From positions 6,905 through 70,904 of the forward strand of contig QFQQ01000032.1 in assembly GCA_003243445.1 (NCBI GenBank): 64,000 nucleotides of DNA, written 5' to 3'. The DNA comes from Citrobacter freundii. GTDB lineage: Bacteria > Bacteroidota > Bacteroidia > Chitinophagales > Chitinophagaceae. Position numbers and translations under genes: made by a program. Positions 25,804-34,836 of this stretch are shown here, in pieces (positions within the stretch are counted from its first letter, which is position 1; each line of letters begins with the position of its first letter). A model generated the notes under the pieces. That model was not told where the DNA came from. It saw nothing but the letters and a program-made list of their open reading frames with translations, and searched no databases.

Positions 25804-25964
25804 AGAGTGCTTTTTAAAAGTGGACTTAAAGCTGTATCGCCCGCGACCACCGATTGTATCAAAAATGAACACCTCATTGTCGTTTTCATCAGATCTGCTA
25901 TTGGAATTGAGCACTTTATCCGGCGGCACTTTTTTGGATCAAGATTTTGATCAATTCTCCACTT

Positions 25965-28388
25965 ATGCTTAAGAATTACCTGAAAATCGGCTTCCGGAAC
26001 CTGGTCAAAAACAAAGTTTTTTCCCTCATCAATATCTCAGGACTGGCGCTCGGAATGGCTGTTTGCCTGCTGATCGCCTCTTATGTAAAGGATGAACTGA
26101 GTTATGACAGCAGTTTTTCCGATCCTGATCAGCTTTACCGCGTGGAAGTCAGCGTGCTGGGTAACGGCGGGACAGATGTTTACCCGCATGTCGATGTGGC
26201 TGTCGGGGAAGGCATAAAGAATAAATTTCCTGATGTGACTGCATTTACCCGTTTGCAAAAACTTAGGGAAACATTTGTCAAAAATGGAGATAGGCAATTC
26301 AAAGAGAACGGGCTTGCATTTGCTGAAGAAAACTTCTTTGGTTTCTTTTCCATTCCGCTTGTGAATGGAAATATCATGACTGCATTGAAAGACCCCAATT
26401 CAATGGTCGTCACCCGGGATCTTGCAAAGAAATACTTCGGAGAAGCAGATCCGGTAGGTCAATCCCTCATCATAGGATCCCGTCTTTATAAAGTGACGGG
26501 TTTGGTGGATGACCTGCCATCCAATACACATTTTCATTTTAGTGCGCTGCTCAGTGCGTCAAGCCAGGGTACCAGGGAGCAAACCTGGAGCAATGTAGGT
26601 TATTATACGTATCTGCGATTGAAGAAAGGTGCCGATCCGAAGGCGATGGAGGCAAAGTTTCCAGAACTGGTGGAAAAATATGTTGTCCCGGAAACCGTGC
26701 GTGATATGGGGGTAAGTCTTGCCGAAGCCCGCAAAACGATCAGCACATTTAAATTCTTTCTTCAACCAGTAAAGGACATTCATCTTTACTCCAATACCAA
26801 ATATGAGTGGGAGGCAAATGGAGACAGTAAATACGTTTACATTTTTGCAGCCCTTGCTATTTTTATATTGTTGCTTGCCTGTGCCAATTTTACAAATCTG
26901 TCTACAGCAGGATCCATCAAACGTTCGAGGGAAGTGGGGGTACGTAAGGTGCTCGGCTCAGGAAAGAATCAATTGGTGATGCAATTTTTGGTAGAATCGG
27001 TATCGATATCGTTGCTTTCGTTGATTGTAGCGTTGTTGCTGGTGTACCTGTGCTTACCTCTGCTGAATAAGCTGGCGGATAAGAACATTTCCTTTTCGCT
27101 GTTTCTTTCACCAGCCGCGATCGGCCTGGAGTTATTGATCGCGTTACTTGCCGGCCTGCTCGCGGGAGTTTATCCGGCTTTTTTTATTACATCTTTCAAA
27201 GTGGGAAAAATTCTTGCAGGCAGTTCTTCCAATACGACCGGCAGCAGAAGCCCGCTGCGCAGTGTATTGGTCGTATTTCAATTTGCAGTATCCACCGGAC
27301 TTATCATTGCTACGTTCATTGTTTACCAGCAATTGAATTATATGCAGGATAAAAAGCTGGGTTATGATAAAGATCAGCTCATTTATCTTCAGGATGCGCA
27401 ATTGCTCGGAGAATATTCGGCACAGGAGGCCTTTAAGCAATCGTTACTACAGGATCAGCGTGTGCTCTCCGTGAGTATCGGGACTGATCTGCCGGGTAAG
27501 GTGGATGCAGACGGCACACAGGCTTATGCGAAGGATAAGCTTACGGGGGAAGACCATTCAGAGATCCATGTCAATATTTACCACGTGGATTACGATTATG
27601 TTCCGACGCTTGGCTTACCGATCATAAAAGGCCGTAATTTTTCACGTGAATATTCTACCGATTCGTTTGGCGTGGTGATCAACGAGGCAGCCGTTCGGGA
27701 TCTTGGCTGGTCACATACGGATCCAATAGGGAAGACGATCGTTTATTCCGGGCAACGTGAATTTAAAGTCATCGGCATCGCAAAAGATTTTCATTATTCA
27801 TCATTGAAACAAAAAATTGCGCCGTTGGTTCTGCAATTGGGTACCGGTTACCGCAGCGGATTCATTGTGAAAGTAAGACAGGCGGATGTGCGCAGCACCA
27901 TTGATATGTTCCGGAACAAATGGCAGCAATTTGCGAAAGGCGTTCCATTCGCCTATAATTTTTTAGATGAACAGTTTGCTGCATTGTATCAGCAGGAAGA
28001 AAAAACGGTACAGTTATTTACCATGTTTGCAGGCATTTCTATTCTGATCGCGTGCATGGGTTTGTTTGGATTGGCAGCCTATATCACCCGTCAGCGTAGC
28101 AAAGAGCTGAGCGTCCGGAAAGTTTTTGGCGCTTCCGTGCCGGGTCTTACATTCCTGATCGCAAAGGATTTTCTGCGTTTAGTGGCAATCGCCTGTCTGC
28201 TCGCCATCCCTCTCACCTGGTGGGGAATGCATCAATGGCTGCAGGATTTTGCTTACCGTATCGATATTCAATGGTGGGTATTTGCCCTGGCTGCCGCAGC
28301 GGCGGTTTTTCTTGCGCTGGCTACCGTAAGCATTCAGTCCGTTAAAGCCGCAATGGTCAACCCGGTGAAGAATCTCCGGAATGAATGA
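25965..28388 (+). CDS. FtsX/MacB-like ABC transporter permease
   Basis: An 807-residue permease with the duplicated architecture common in Bacteroidota. The start MLKNYLKIGFRNLVKNKVFSLINISGLALGM is the family N-terminus with the first membrane helix. A large periplasmic MacB-PCD domain follows (about 60-270), then helices (about 285-420), a second periplasmic domain (about 460-660) and the final three helices (about 675-800, ending VNPVKNLRNE). No ATPase gene is adjacent, so it must use one encoded elsewhere. The frame is open a little upstream through a TTG, but the ATG at 25965 fits the family. Related proteins move peptides or lipoproteins or act in mechanotransmission rather than transport. 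A strong terminator follows. Confidence 0.92.
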   Translation: MLKNYLKIGFRNLVKNKVFSLINISGLALGMAVCLLIASYVKDELSYDSSFSDPDQLYRVEVSVLGNGGTDVYPHVDVAVGEGIKNKFPDVTAFTRLQKLRETFVKNGDRQFKENGLAFAEENFFGFFSIPLVNGNIMTALKDPNSMVVTRDLAKKYFGEADPVGQSLIIGSRLYKVTGLVDDLPSNTHFHFSALLSASSQGTREQTWSNVGYYTYLRLKKGADPKAMEAKFPELVEKYVVPETVRDMGVSLAEARKTISTFKFFLQPVKDIHLYSNTKYEWEANGDSKYVYIFAALAIFILLLACANFTNLSTAGSIKRSREVGVRKVLGSGKNQLVMQFLVESVSISLLSLIVALLLVYLCLPLLNKLADKNISFSLFLSPAAIGLELLIALLAGLLAGVYPAFFITSFKVGKILAGSSSNTTGSRSPLRSVLVVFQFAVSTGLIIATFIVYQQLNYMQDKKLGYDKDQLIYLQDAQLLGEYSAQEAFKQSLLQDQRVLSVSIGTDLPGKVDADGTQAYAKDKLTGEDHSEIHVNIYHVDYDYVPTLGLPIIKGRNFSREYSTDSFGVVINEAAVRDLGWSHTDPIGKTIVYSGQREFKVIGIAKDFHYSSLKQKIAPLVLQLGTGYRSGFIVKVRQADVRSTIDMFRNKWQQFAKGVPFAYNFLDEQFAALYQQEEKTVQLFTMFAGISILIACMGLFGLAAYITRQRSKELSVRKVFGASVPGLTFLIAKDFLRLVAIACLLAIPLTWWGMHQWLQDFAYRIDIQWWVFALAAAAAVFLALATVSIQSVKAAMVNPVKNLRNE

Positions 28389-28398
28389 TAGAACTTAA

Positions 28399-28444
28399 AA
28401 AAGAAGAGACCGCTCACCGAACGCTGAGCGGTCTCTTCTTTTTC
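28399..28444. terminator. bidirectional intrinsic terminator
   Basis: A perfect 16-bp stem, AAGAAGAGACCGCTCA (28401-28416) with TGAGCGGTCTCTTCTT (28425-28440), an 8-base loop, A run on the left and T run on the right. It lies between two convergent genes and should stop transcription from both sides. Confidence 0.95.
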
Positions 28445-28471
28445 AGACATTAAACCTCGTTATCTTTTGCC

Positions 28472-31400
28472 TCAGAACGAATATCTCAGGCCCGCCTGCA
28501 TCTGGTATCTTGAACTGAACAGATCCAATGAATATGGCTTGCCCGGGTTTGACCAGGTATACACCGGATATGCGCCCGGTGTTGCCGGAGCTGTAACTTT
28601 CAAACCTGTTGATGCCATTGAATTGAACGTGTTTGGCGAGAAATAAACCCAACCCCATTTCTTATCCAGCAGATTTGTCAGGTTCATGATATCATACGTG
28701 AAGGTGATAGTGTGTGTATTCTTGCCAAATTTCAGATTGAAATCCTGTGCCAGGCGGAAATCAAGTTGAGTGTTCCATGGTGTGCGGCCACCATTCCGCT
28801 CAGTGAAATCACCGCGGCGTGTTCTGAGATACTTGTCGTTATTCACATAAGCATCAAACGCAGAAGCCTGTGCCGGATTTGCAAAGAATTTGGAAAGATC
28901 CTCGGTTTTAGGAATATACACAAGGCTCTGGGATTGACCTGTTCCATTATAAGTTGCATTGATCAAGCCATAAGAGAAGGGCAGGCCGGAAGCTGAACTG
29001 AAGAACAGCGAGAACGTTGTGATGAACCTGTTGGTATGATCCCAGTCAAGTCTGTAGTTCGCTGTAGATACGATCCTGTGACGGATATCAAAGTTTGAGA
29101 ATGCCAGCCCTGGATTATTGGGGCTCAGTGCCTGGTTCAATTGCCAGTTTGATTCCATTGAGTTACGGATGCCGTTCGTGATATCTTTGGACCTGCCGTA
29201 AGTATATGCAGCGCTCAGGTTAAGACCAAAATCAAAAGTCTTGCTCACCTGTCCGGTTACACTGTACCTGTAACTTTCTTTGGTATTGCTCAGCAGGTAT
29301 GCGTTTGTATAAAGCGAATTGATCTTTGTACCGCTGTAGATCGGCTGCTGGTGTTTGGTGTCGTAAGGATAATAAGTTGGATTATCAACATAGTTGATCT
29401 GCTGGAATTTCAGATCGTGGATCACTTTTGTATAAAGTCCTTCAATGGTGAATTTCCATTTGTTGGCTGTTGTGTAATCAACGGCTACATTACTTCTCCA
29501 CGCCTGCGGCATTTTGAAGTTGTTATCGATCAGGTCAACCTGAGTGGCGCCATTTGCATCGTTGATGTTCTTGCCCTGGTTCTTTACAAAGTTGGCCTCG
29601 CCGATATTACCACTGATCGCATCTTTTACAGGATCAGTTCCTGGTACGTATGGCGTTGATGAACGCTGATCAAATGCCCCGTAAGTGACGCCATTATTAT
29701 AGTAAGCATAACCAAGCCATGCAAACGGGATCCTTCCGGTAAAGATACCCGTTCCGCCTCTTACGATCAGTTTTGAATTGCCCAATACATCATAGTTAAA
29801 TCCGAGGCGTGGAGAGATCTGTAACTGGCCAAGGAAATCATTCCTGATATTTTTTGGAAGAGTATAGGTGTAGGTATTGCCATAGTTCGGATCAACGGGC
29901 GCTTGTGTTGTTTTCGTGCTGAGCGGTTGTTTGTTTGGCATATCCGCAATATCCACGCGCATGCCCGGTGTCAGTTTTACTCTACCCAACCGGATCTCGT
30001 CCTGCGCATAAACGCTGTAAAGATTGATCTTGAATGCGGCAGGAGGATTATCCATGATATAATCACGCGTATTATTCGCGTAGTTGAAGTTTGTACGTAC
30101 GCGGTTTGGATTGTTATTCAGGAAGTCATTCACACTGCTGTATGCAACGCGGCCGTTCCATGAATTCACAAAGCCATAAGTGATATCATAAAATTCATTG
30201 TGTGTCCCAAAAGTGAAAGTATGAGCGCCTTTTACCCAGGTAACATTATCCGTGAATTCGTATGTTTTTTGTTTCATGTTAAAGATAGCCGCCTCACGGT
30301 CTGTACCAAGAAAGATCGTTCCGTTGTTGGAAGAGATCTCGATCTGTGGCAATGCAGGATTTGAAGTGGGATCCCTGTAATCATGAATATTTGAATAGCC
30401 GAGCACAAGGCTGTTTGACAGATTGCTTTTGAAGTTTGATTTCAACTCCAGTACGGTTGATGACTGATTGTTTACCTGTTTGAAATCGATATCTCCGAAA
30501 CGGAAATTCAGCTGATCGCGTTCAAGGTTGGTGGCTTTTGATGTAATGGTATTGTTTCTGAGCGTTAAGCGGTGTTTATTGCTGATCACCCAGTCGAGGC
30601 GGTTGAAGAACTTATTGGAATTGGAGTAAATAGAAGTATTGCCATACGCACCCGCGCCATTTGCAATTCCATATTTATTACGCATCACATCATCTATTGC
30701 CTGTGCCTCGGCAAGAGAAATAACTTTATTATCCCCGGAACCTGCTGCGAGTATCACCGGATCAACCCTTCTGGTGATCTCTTCGTTTGTAAAGAAGAAC
30801 AATTTGTTTTTGATCAACGGTAAGCCAACGCGGAAGCCAGTCTGGTAATCATGAAAATCAGCAGGCAGTTTCGATTTATCACCCGCATTATTTGGCCCGA
30901 TCAGGAAGGCGGCCCGCCCGTATCCATATACGGAACCATGTACCTGGTTACCTCCACTGCGTGTTACTGCGTTGATACTGCCACCAAGGAAGTTGCCGAT
31001 CTTCACATCATAAGGTGTTAGGTAAACCTGGATATCCTGTATCGCATCAAGTGAAACAGGATTGGTGCGGGTACTGCTTCCGGGCTGACCTGATGCGTTC
31101 GTCTGCCCGCCAAGTGATGGACTGAAACCGATCGCATCGTTATTGATCGCGCCGTCTATGGTCACGTTGTTATAACGGAAGTTCGTTCCTGCGAATGAGT
31201 TATTGTTGCTTTGAGGAGTTACTTTGGTAATGTCCTGCAGGCTTCTGTTCAATGTCGGGATCGTCTTGATCTGATTTTGTCCAAGCTGAACGTTTGCGCC
31301 TGTACGCTGCCCGGCGGCCTTACCTGAAACAACTACTGTTGCCAGTGTTTGTGTGGATTCCTGCATGGTCTGATTGATGGAATTGCTGCCCAATGAGAGT

Positions 31401-31696
31401 TGGATACCGCTTTTTTCTTCGGCGCTTAATCCAACAAAACTGAAATTGATCGTGTAAGGTCCACCGGCCTGAAGGTTATTGAAAAAGTAATAACCCTTAT
31501 TGTTTGTGGTGGTCCTGGAAGTGAAGCCTGTCGGTTCATGTCTCAGGGTGATCGTCACGGATTCCAGCGGAGATCCTTTGGGATCTTTGATAACACCGGT
31601 GAGAGATGATGTTGTTTCCTGGCCGTAAATTACCGGCATACTGGCGAGGAAACAGATCAGCAGTAATAATCTTGAAAAAGCATGTAGTTTCTGCAT
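28472..31696 (-). CDS. Oar-like TonB-dependent receptor with carboxypeptidase regulatory-like domain
   Basis: A 1074-residue outer-membrane protein. A signal peptide ends near residue 25 (IYGQ). A carboxypeptidase-regulatory-like domain spans about 30-115 (LTGVIKDPKGSPLESVTITL). The plug-like region (about 140-260) has TLNRSLQDITKVTPQ and DAIQDIQVYLTPYDVKIGNFLGGSINAVTRSG, typical of the Oar/OmpA-linked adhesion-receptor group. A long barrel ends in AGLRYSF. Oar proteins are needed for signalling or protein export in myxobacteria and possibly for protease export; the substrate here is unknown. Monocistronic: a strong terminator follows on its 3' side and inverted repeats lie upstream. Confidence 0.92.
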   Translation of the reverse strand: MQKLHAFSRLLLLICFLASMPVIYGQETTSSLTGVIKDPKGSPLESVTITLRHEPTGFTSRTTTNNKGYYFFNNLQAGGPYTINFSFVGLSAEEKSGIQLSLGSNSINQTMQESTQTLATVVVSGKAAGQRTGANVQLGQNQIKTIPTLNRSLQDITKVTPQSNNNSFAGTNFRYNNVTIDGAINNDAIGFSPSLGGQTNASGQPGSSTRTNPVSLDAIQDIQVYLTPYDVKIGNFLGGSINAVTRSGGNQVHGSVYGYGRAAFLIGPNNAGDKSKLPADFHDYQTGFRVGLPLIKNKLFFFTNEEITRRVDPVILAAGSGDNKVISLAEAQAIDDVMRNKYGIANGAGAYGNTSIYSNSNKFFNRLDWVISNKHRLTLRNNTITSKATNLERDQLNFRFGDIDFKQVNNQSSTVLELKSNFKSNLSNSLVLGYSNIHDYRDPTSNPALPQIEISSNNGTIFLGTDREAAIFNMKQKTYEFTDNVTWVKGAHTFTFGTHNEFYDITYGFVNSWNGRVAYSSVNDFLNNNPNRVRTNFNYANNTRDYIMDNPPAAFKINLYSVYAQDEIRLGRVKLTPGMRVDIADMPNKQPLSTKTTQAPVDPNYGNTYTYTLPKNIRNDFLGQLQISPRLGFNYDVLGNSKLIVRGGTGIFTGRIPFAWLGYAYYNNGVTYGAFDQRSSTPYVPGTDPVKDAISGNIGEANFVKNQGKNINDANGATQVDLIDNNFKMPQAWRSNVAVDYTTANKWKFTIEGLYTKVIHDLKFQQINYVDNPTYYPYDTKHQQPIYSGTKINSLYTNAYLLSNTKESYRYSVTGQVSKTFDFGLNLSAAYTYGRSKDITNGIRNSMESNWQLNQALSPNNPGLAFSNFDIRHRIVSTANYRLDWDHTNRFITTFSLFFSSASGLPFSYGLINATYNGTGQSQSLVYIPKTEDLSKFFANPAQASAFDAYVNNDKYLRTRRGDFTERNGGRTPWNTQLDFRLAQDFNLKFGKNTHTITFTYDIMNLTNLLDKKWGWVYFSPNTFNSMASTGLKVTAPATPGAYPVYTWSNPGKPYSLDLFSSRYQMQAGLRYSF

Positions 31697-31780
31697 ATAA
31701 TAAAAGTTGATTTGCTATGGCTAAAGCAGGTCGTGTATTGCGCAGTTTGATACGCATTTGTATTTGTACACCGGAGTTTC

Positions 31781-31976
31781 GATGTTGGATGGTCGATGGT
31801 CGATGTTTGATGATCGATGGTTAATTATCCAATAGAGGGTTATGGCATGTATTAATGCCGCATTCATTAAGCCTGCCTCTTATTATTTGATAACCCGTTC
31901 GAACCTGACAGTGAATGGCCATATCAATCATCGAACATCGAGCATCGGCCATCCAACATCGATCATCGAACAACGA
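31781..31976. repeat. inverted GATGGTCGATG-type repeat
   Basis: Left arm (about 31781-31821, GATGGTCGATGGTCGATG words) and right arm (about 31926-31976, CATCGAACATCGAGCATC words) are reverse complements with about 100 bases between. The right arm reaches the stop codon of the next minus-strand gene. Same family as the arms at 1.8-2.3 kb and 37.6 kb. Confidence 0.8.
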
Positions 31977-32456
31977 TCAGGAGACCGCCCGGTCCGGAGG
32001 TGTGTAGTTGAGCTGTGAAAAATCCTGTGTGTGGAAGACAGTGTTCCTTAATGAGGGATAAGCCCGGCTGTCGATCGCCGGTTCAGGATTGACGTTGGTA
32101 ACTTCAGCGTTATTGGTATAATAAAAAGTGAGTGGTAAAAAGTTGCGAACGTGTTTTTGAGAATGGTGATGATCATCACTTTTGCCCTCGGGCATGTAAT
32201 CATTGTTATTCAACGCCTTCTCAACAAAAAATTCGGAGATCGTATCGATATCATCATAATTCTCACTGTCGTGCCAGCTCATCTGTGCGGTCAGATAGTC
32301 AATATCCACACTGGCGTCCAGCGTTTGCAGCGCAACAAATAAGACGATCAGTCTTGAAAAATAATATTTCAGCTTGTCCTTCAAATCGCCGGCAAAGCTA
32401 TTTAAGGTTGTGAAGTGATCAGGGAAAAGTGATGTTATGAAATTGTTACGAAGCAC
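31977..32456 (-). CDS. small unknown protein, one membrane segment
   Basis: A 159-residue protein I do not recognise. A hydrophobic segment lies at about residues 32-48 (YYFSRLIVLFVALQTLDA), after which the sequence is polar and acidic, with a short histidine cluster SDDHHHSQKH at about 93-102 and the tail QLNYTPPDRAVS. The N-terminus before the hydrophobic segment is long for a signal peptide; a start further in is possible, though no ATG is well placed. The His cluster could bind a metal but no family is known to me. Monocistronic, followed by the inverted GATGGTCGATG arms and then the Oar-like receptor in the same direction. Confidence 0.65.
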   Translation of the reverse strand: MLRNNFITSLFPDHFTTLNSFAGDLKDKLKYYFSRLIVLFVALQTLDASVDIDYLTAQMSWHDSENYDDIDTISEFFVEKALNNNDYMPEGKSDDHHHSQKHVRNFLPLTFYYTNNAEVTNVNPEPAIDSRAYPSLRNTVFHTQDFSQLNYTPPDRAVS

Positions 32457-32654
32457 GCGTCAGGAAGCAGAAGTACTGTACCTGATTGGCTTAATGGCGG
32501 AATAGCAGTAAAACTTTATTGATTACTCCAGCCTTCAACAGCGCGGGAGATCGCGCATTCCTTACCCCGCAATTTTAATTCAATGCTGGATAGTTAAGCG
32601 CGATTTTAATTTACCGTTTGTTCAGACTAAAGACAAATTGTTTTTCTGGACTCT

Positions 32655-32716
32655 CTTACCGTTCTGCCCGTCTCCCCGGTAAAAATTAAACCGGGAAGGT
32701 GGGGAAGGACGGTAAG
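32655..32716. repeat. ACCGTCTTACCGG-type hairpin repeat, second copy
   Basis: CTTACCGTTCTGCCCGTCTC and its partner GGGGAAGGACGGTAAG enclose CCGGTAAAAATTAAACCGG, making a stem of about 25 bp with mismatches. It is related to the hairpin at 19143-19187. Here it lies between two divergent genes, where a terminator is not needed, so the element is probably not only a terminator. The rest of the gap from 32457 to 32832 holds no gene that I can see. Confidence 0.7.
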
Positions 32717-32832
32717 AAAATACAAGGACCGGCTAAACTTTACCTGACAATCTTCCCCAGGCAAAAAATACCGTTTTCACAGGATGCCCCACTGACCCGT
32801 TTAAAATCATCTTTATCCTGTAAATTAAGCAA

Positions 32833-34761
32833 ATGAAAAAAATCGCTTCTTTTTCCGGATACGGGAAAGTACTATCCGCAGTCACTATCACCTTCTTTTC
32901 CTTCACCGCTTCGGCGCAGCTCAATAAGGAGCAACGCATACAGGACAGCGTTATTGGCTGGGACGTGAAGAACTATTACGACCGCAATTATAAACCACAA
33001 ACCACTCCCGTTGGTAAACAACGCGAGGCCATTGCCAATAAAATGGCCGAATGGCTGAAAGCAAGTTATACACCTGTCGGTTCCCTTGGTGAATACCAGC
33101 GTTTTGTTGGCACCGTTGGGTTCGGTCTGCATTTTCAGCCATGGAATGTGGGTTATGATTACCTGGATGCACAAAAGAAATTCCGTCCGATCCCGGAAGA
33201 AAATACACCCGCGCATTTTACGGCCAATCAGTTCTATGGTGCCTGGGAGATCGATTTCATGAATAAGAAAGGAGAATGCTTTATGACCTTTCAACCGGAT
33301 GGATATAGTAGTAACTCCACAATAGAAGGACGCCGGAAAGGAATGGATCCACGCGTTCACCCTAATGTATATAAGATGAAGACATGGGTAAATGAATGGG
33401 TGACGATCTATATTACCCCCAATAATCAGTTGCCGATACTGCCTGTGTCAAAAGGCGAACTGCTTGATAAGGCAGCTGCTTCCCTTGATGTAGTACTGGA
33501 AGACATAAAAAAAGAAGAAACACAACGCTGGCAGGGAAATCCAAAAGGCCTTGAATCTGCTATGGCCGTAAAGAATGAAGAATTGGAAAAAACCAGGAAA
33601 GAGATCCAGGCATTAAAAGAGAAATACAAGAACAGTTTGAATGAGCAAGCGATGGTGGTGGATTATCAGACAAACTGGCGCAGTTTTCATTCCGGCAGCT
33701 GGGATATCTTCAAAAGCGGTCCCAACACCATCTATTACCCGGTATACAAACTGGATGCAGCCACACTGACGAAAATGAAAGGACCAACACCTTTGTTTTT
33801 ATCTATGGCGGTTCCTTTTGCAACAAAAGGGGAGGGGACGCGTGATTATGAACTTTATACGGCCATCACGCAGAATATCAATTACGACTATATCTATAAC
33901 TATTTCTTTGATCCCGAAAAAGTGAAAGGAGTGCCTTATACGCCGGCCAATGCTGCGGATATGAAGGCGCGTTTGGATGGCTACCGGAATAAAAACAATT
34001 ATAACCTGAACACAAAAGTCTCCGGTACCAACTGGCCGGCAAATGTTCATTACATGGAGGACTTCAGCAAAAATGCTGAAGGCAATGATCCGGCGGATTG
34101 GTTTTATAATCGTGCGGGAACAACGCCTTTCTCGGTCGTCACTATACCAGGCGAATCCGGTAAATGGCTGAAGCTTGGTGTTGGACGCCCGATACGTCCC
34201 AGCCTGTTAAAGTCGCCCTGGCCAAAGAATTTTAACGTGGAGTTTGATGTGGTAACGGATAACGGCTATACCGGCAGGACGGGCGGTGCTGTTGAGCTGA
34301 TGCTCTCCACCCGCGAACTATCCGGAAACAATACCGAGGTAAGAAGCACGGCTGCAAAAGATGCCGTGATCACGGTTCGCGTGGAATCAGGCAGCGATGC
34401 GGATTATAAAGCAGGTTATAATTACCGTGGCCTTCTTCGCGTGAGCGTGAATAATACCCCGGATCCAAATGAAGAGAATTTTTCAAAAGGCATCAGGGCA
34501 GAATACAAACTCGGTGAATTCACTGATAAAAAAACGAAAGTGCATATAGGCGTGCAGCTGAAGGATGGCTTTCTCACGATCCTGGTAAACGGTAAGCCGG
34601 TGATCAGCCAGGCTGATTTCAAGATGACATACGGTGGCGCGTGCAAGCTTTGCGGTGTGCCGGCTGAGCTGCTGTTCAGAAGCATGACGTTCAATAATGT
34701 TACCAATGATAACAAGACTGTAGAGGTATATATTGGAAATGTGAAGATCACCAAAGGATAA
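32833..34761 (+). CDS. large secreted protein with C-terminal lectin-like domain (unknown)
   Basis: A 642-residue exported protein. A signal peptide ends near residue 28 (ASAQ). Residues about 30-390 are a polar region with a coiled-coil segment at about 235-275 (AVKNEELEKTRKEIQALKEKY). The final part (about 405-640), starting VHYMEDFSKNAEGNDPADW and ending VEVYIGNVKITKG, has the pattern of a concanavalin/LamG-like jelly-roll as found in 3-keto-disaccharide hydrolase-like or laminin-G-type domains. I cannot name a family for the whole. The next gene, 75 bases on and in the same direction, is also an unknown exported protein; the two may form a unit. Function unknown; carbohydrate or surface binding is possible. 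Confidence 0.8.
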   Translation: MKKIASFSGYGKVLSAVTITFFSFTASAQLNKEQRIQDSVIGWDVKNYYDRNYKPQTTPVGKQREAIANKMAEWLKASYTPVGSLGEYQRFVGTVGFGLHFQPWNVGYDYLDAQKKFRPIPEENTPAHFTANQFYGAWEIDFMNKKGECFMTFQPDGYSSNSTIEGRRKGMDPRVHPNVYKMKTWVNEWVTIYITPNNQLPILPVSKGELLDKAAASLDVVLEDIKKEETQRWQGNPKGLESAMAVKNEELEKTRKEIQALKEKYKNSLNEQAMVVDYQTNWRSFHSGSWDIFKSGPNTIYYPVYKLDAATLTKMKGPTPLFLSMAVPFATKGEGTRDYELYTAITQNINYDYIYNYFFDPEKVKGVPYTPANAADMKARLDGYRNKNNYNLNTKVSGTNWPANVHYMEDFSKNAEGNDPADWFYNRAGTTPFSVVTIPGESGKWLKLGVGRPIRPSLLKSPWPKNFNVEFDVVTDNGYTGRTGGAVELMLSTRELSGNNTEVRSTAAKDAVITVRVESGSDADYKAGYNYRGLLRVSVNNTPDPNEENFSKGIRAEYKLGEFTDKKTKVHIGVQLKDGFLTILVNGKPVISQADFKMTYGGACKLCGVPAELLFRSMTFNNVTNDNKTVEVYIGNVKITKG

Positions 34762-34836
34762 ATGTCCTGATAAATCCCATTTTCGGGGGAGGTGATATTT
34801 TCCCGCCTGATATTATTTTCATTCAAAGAATTGATC

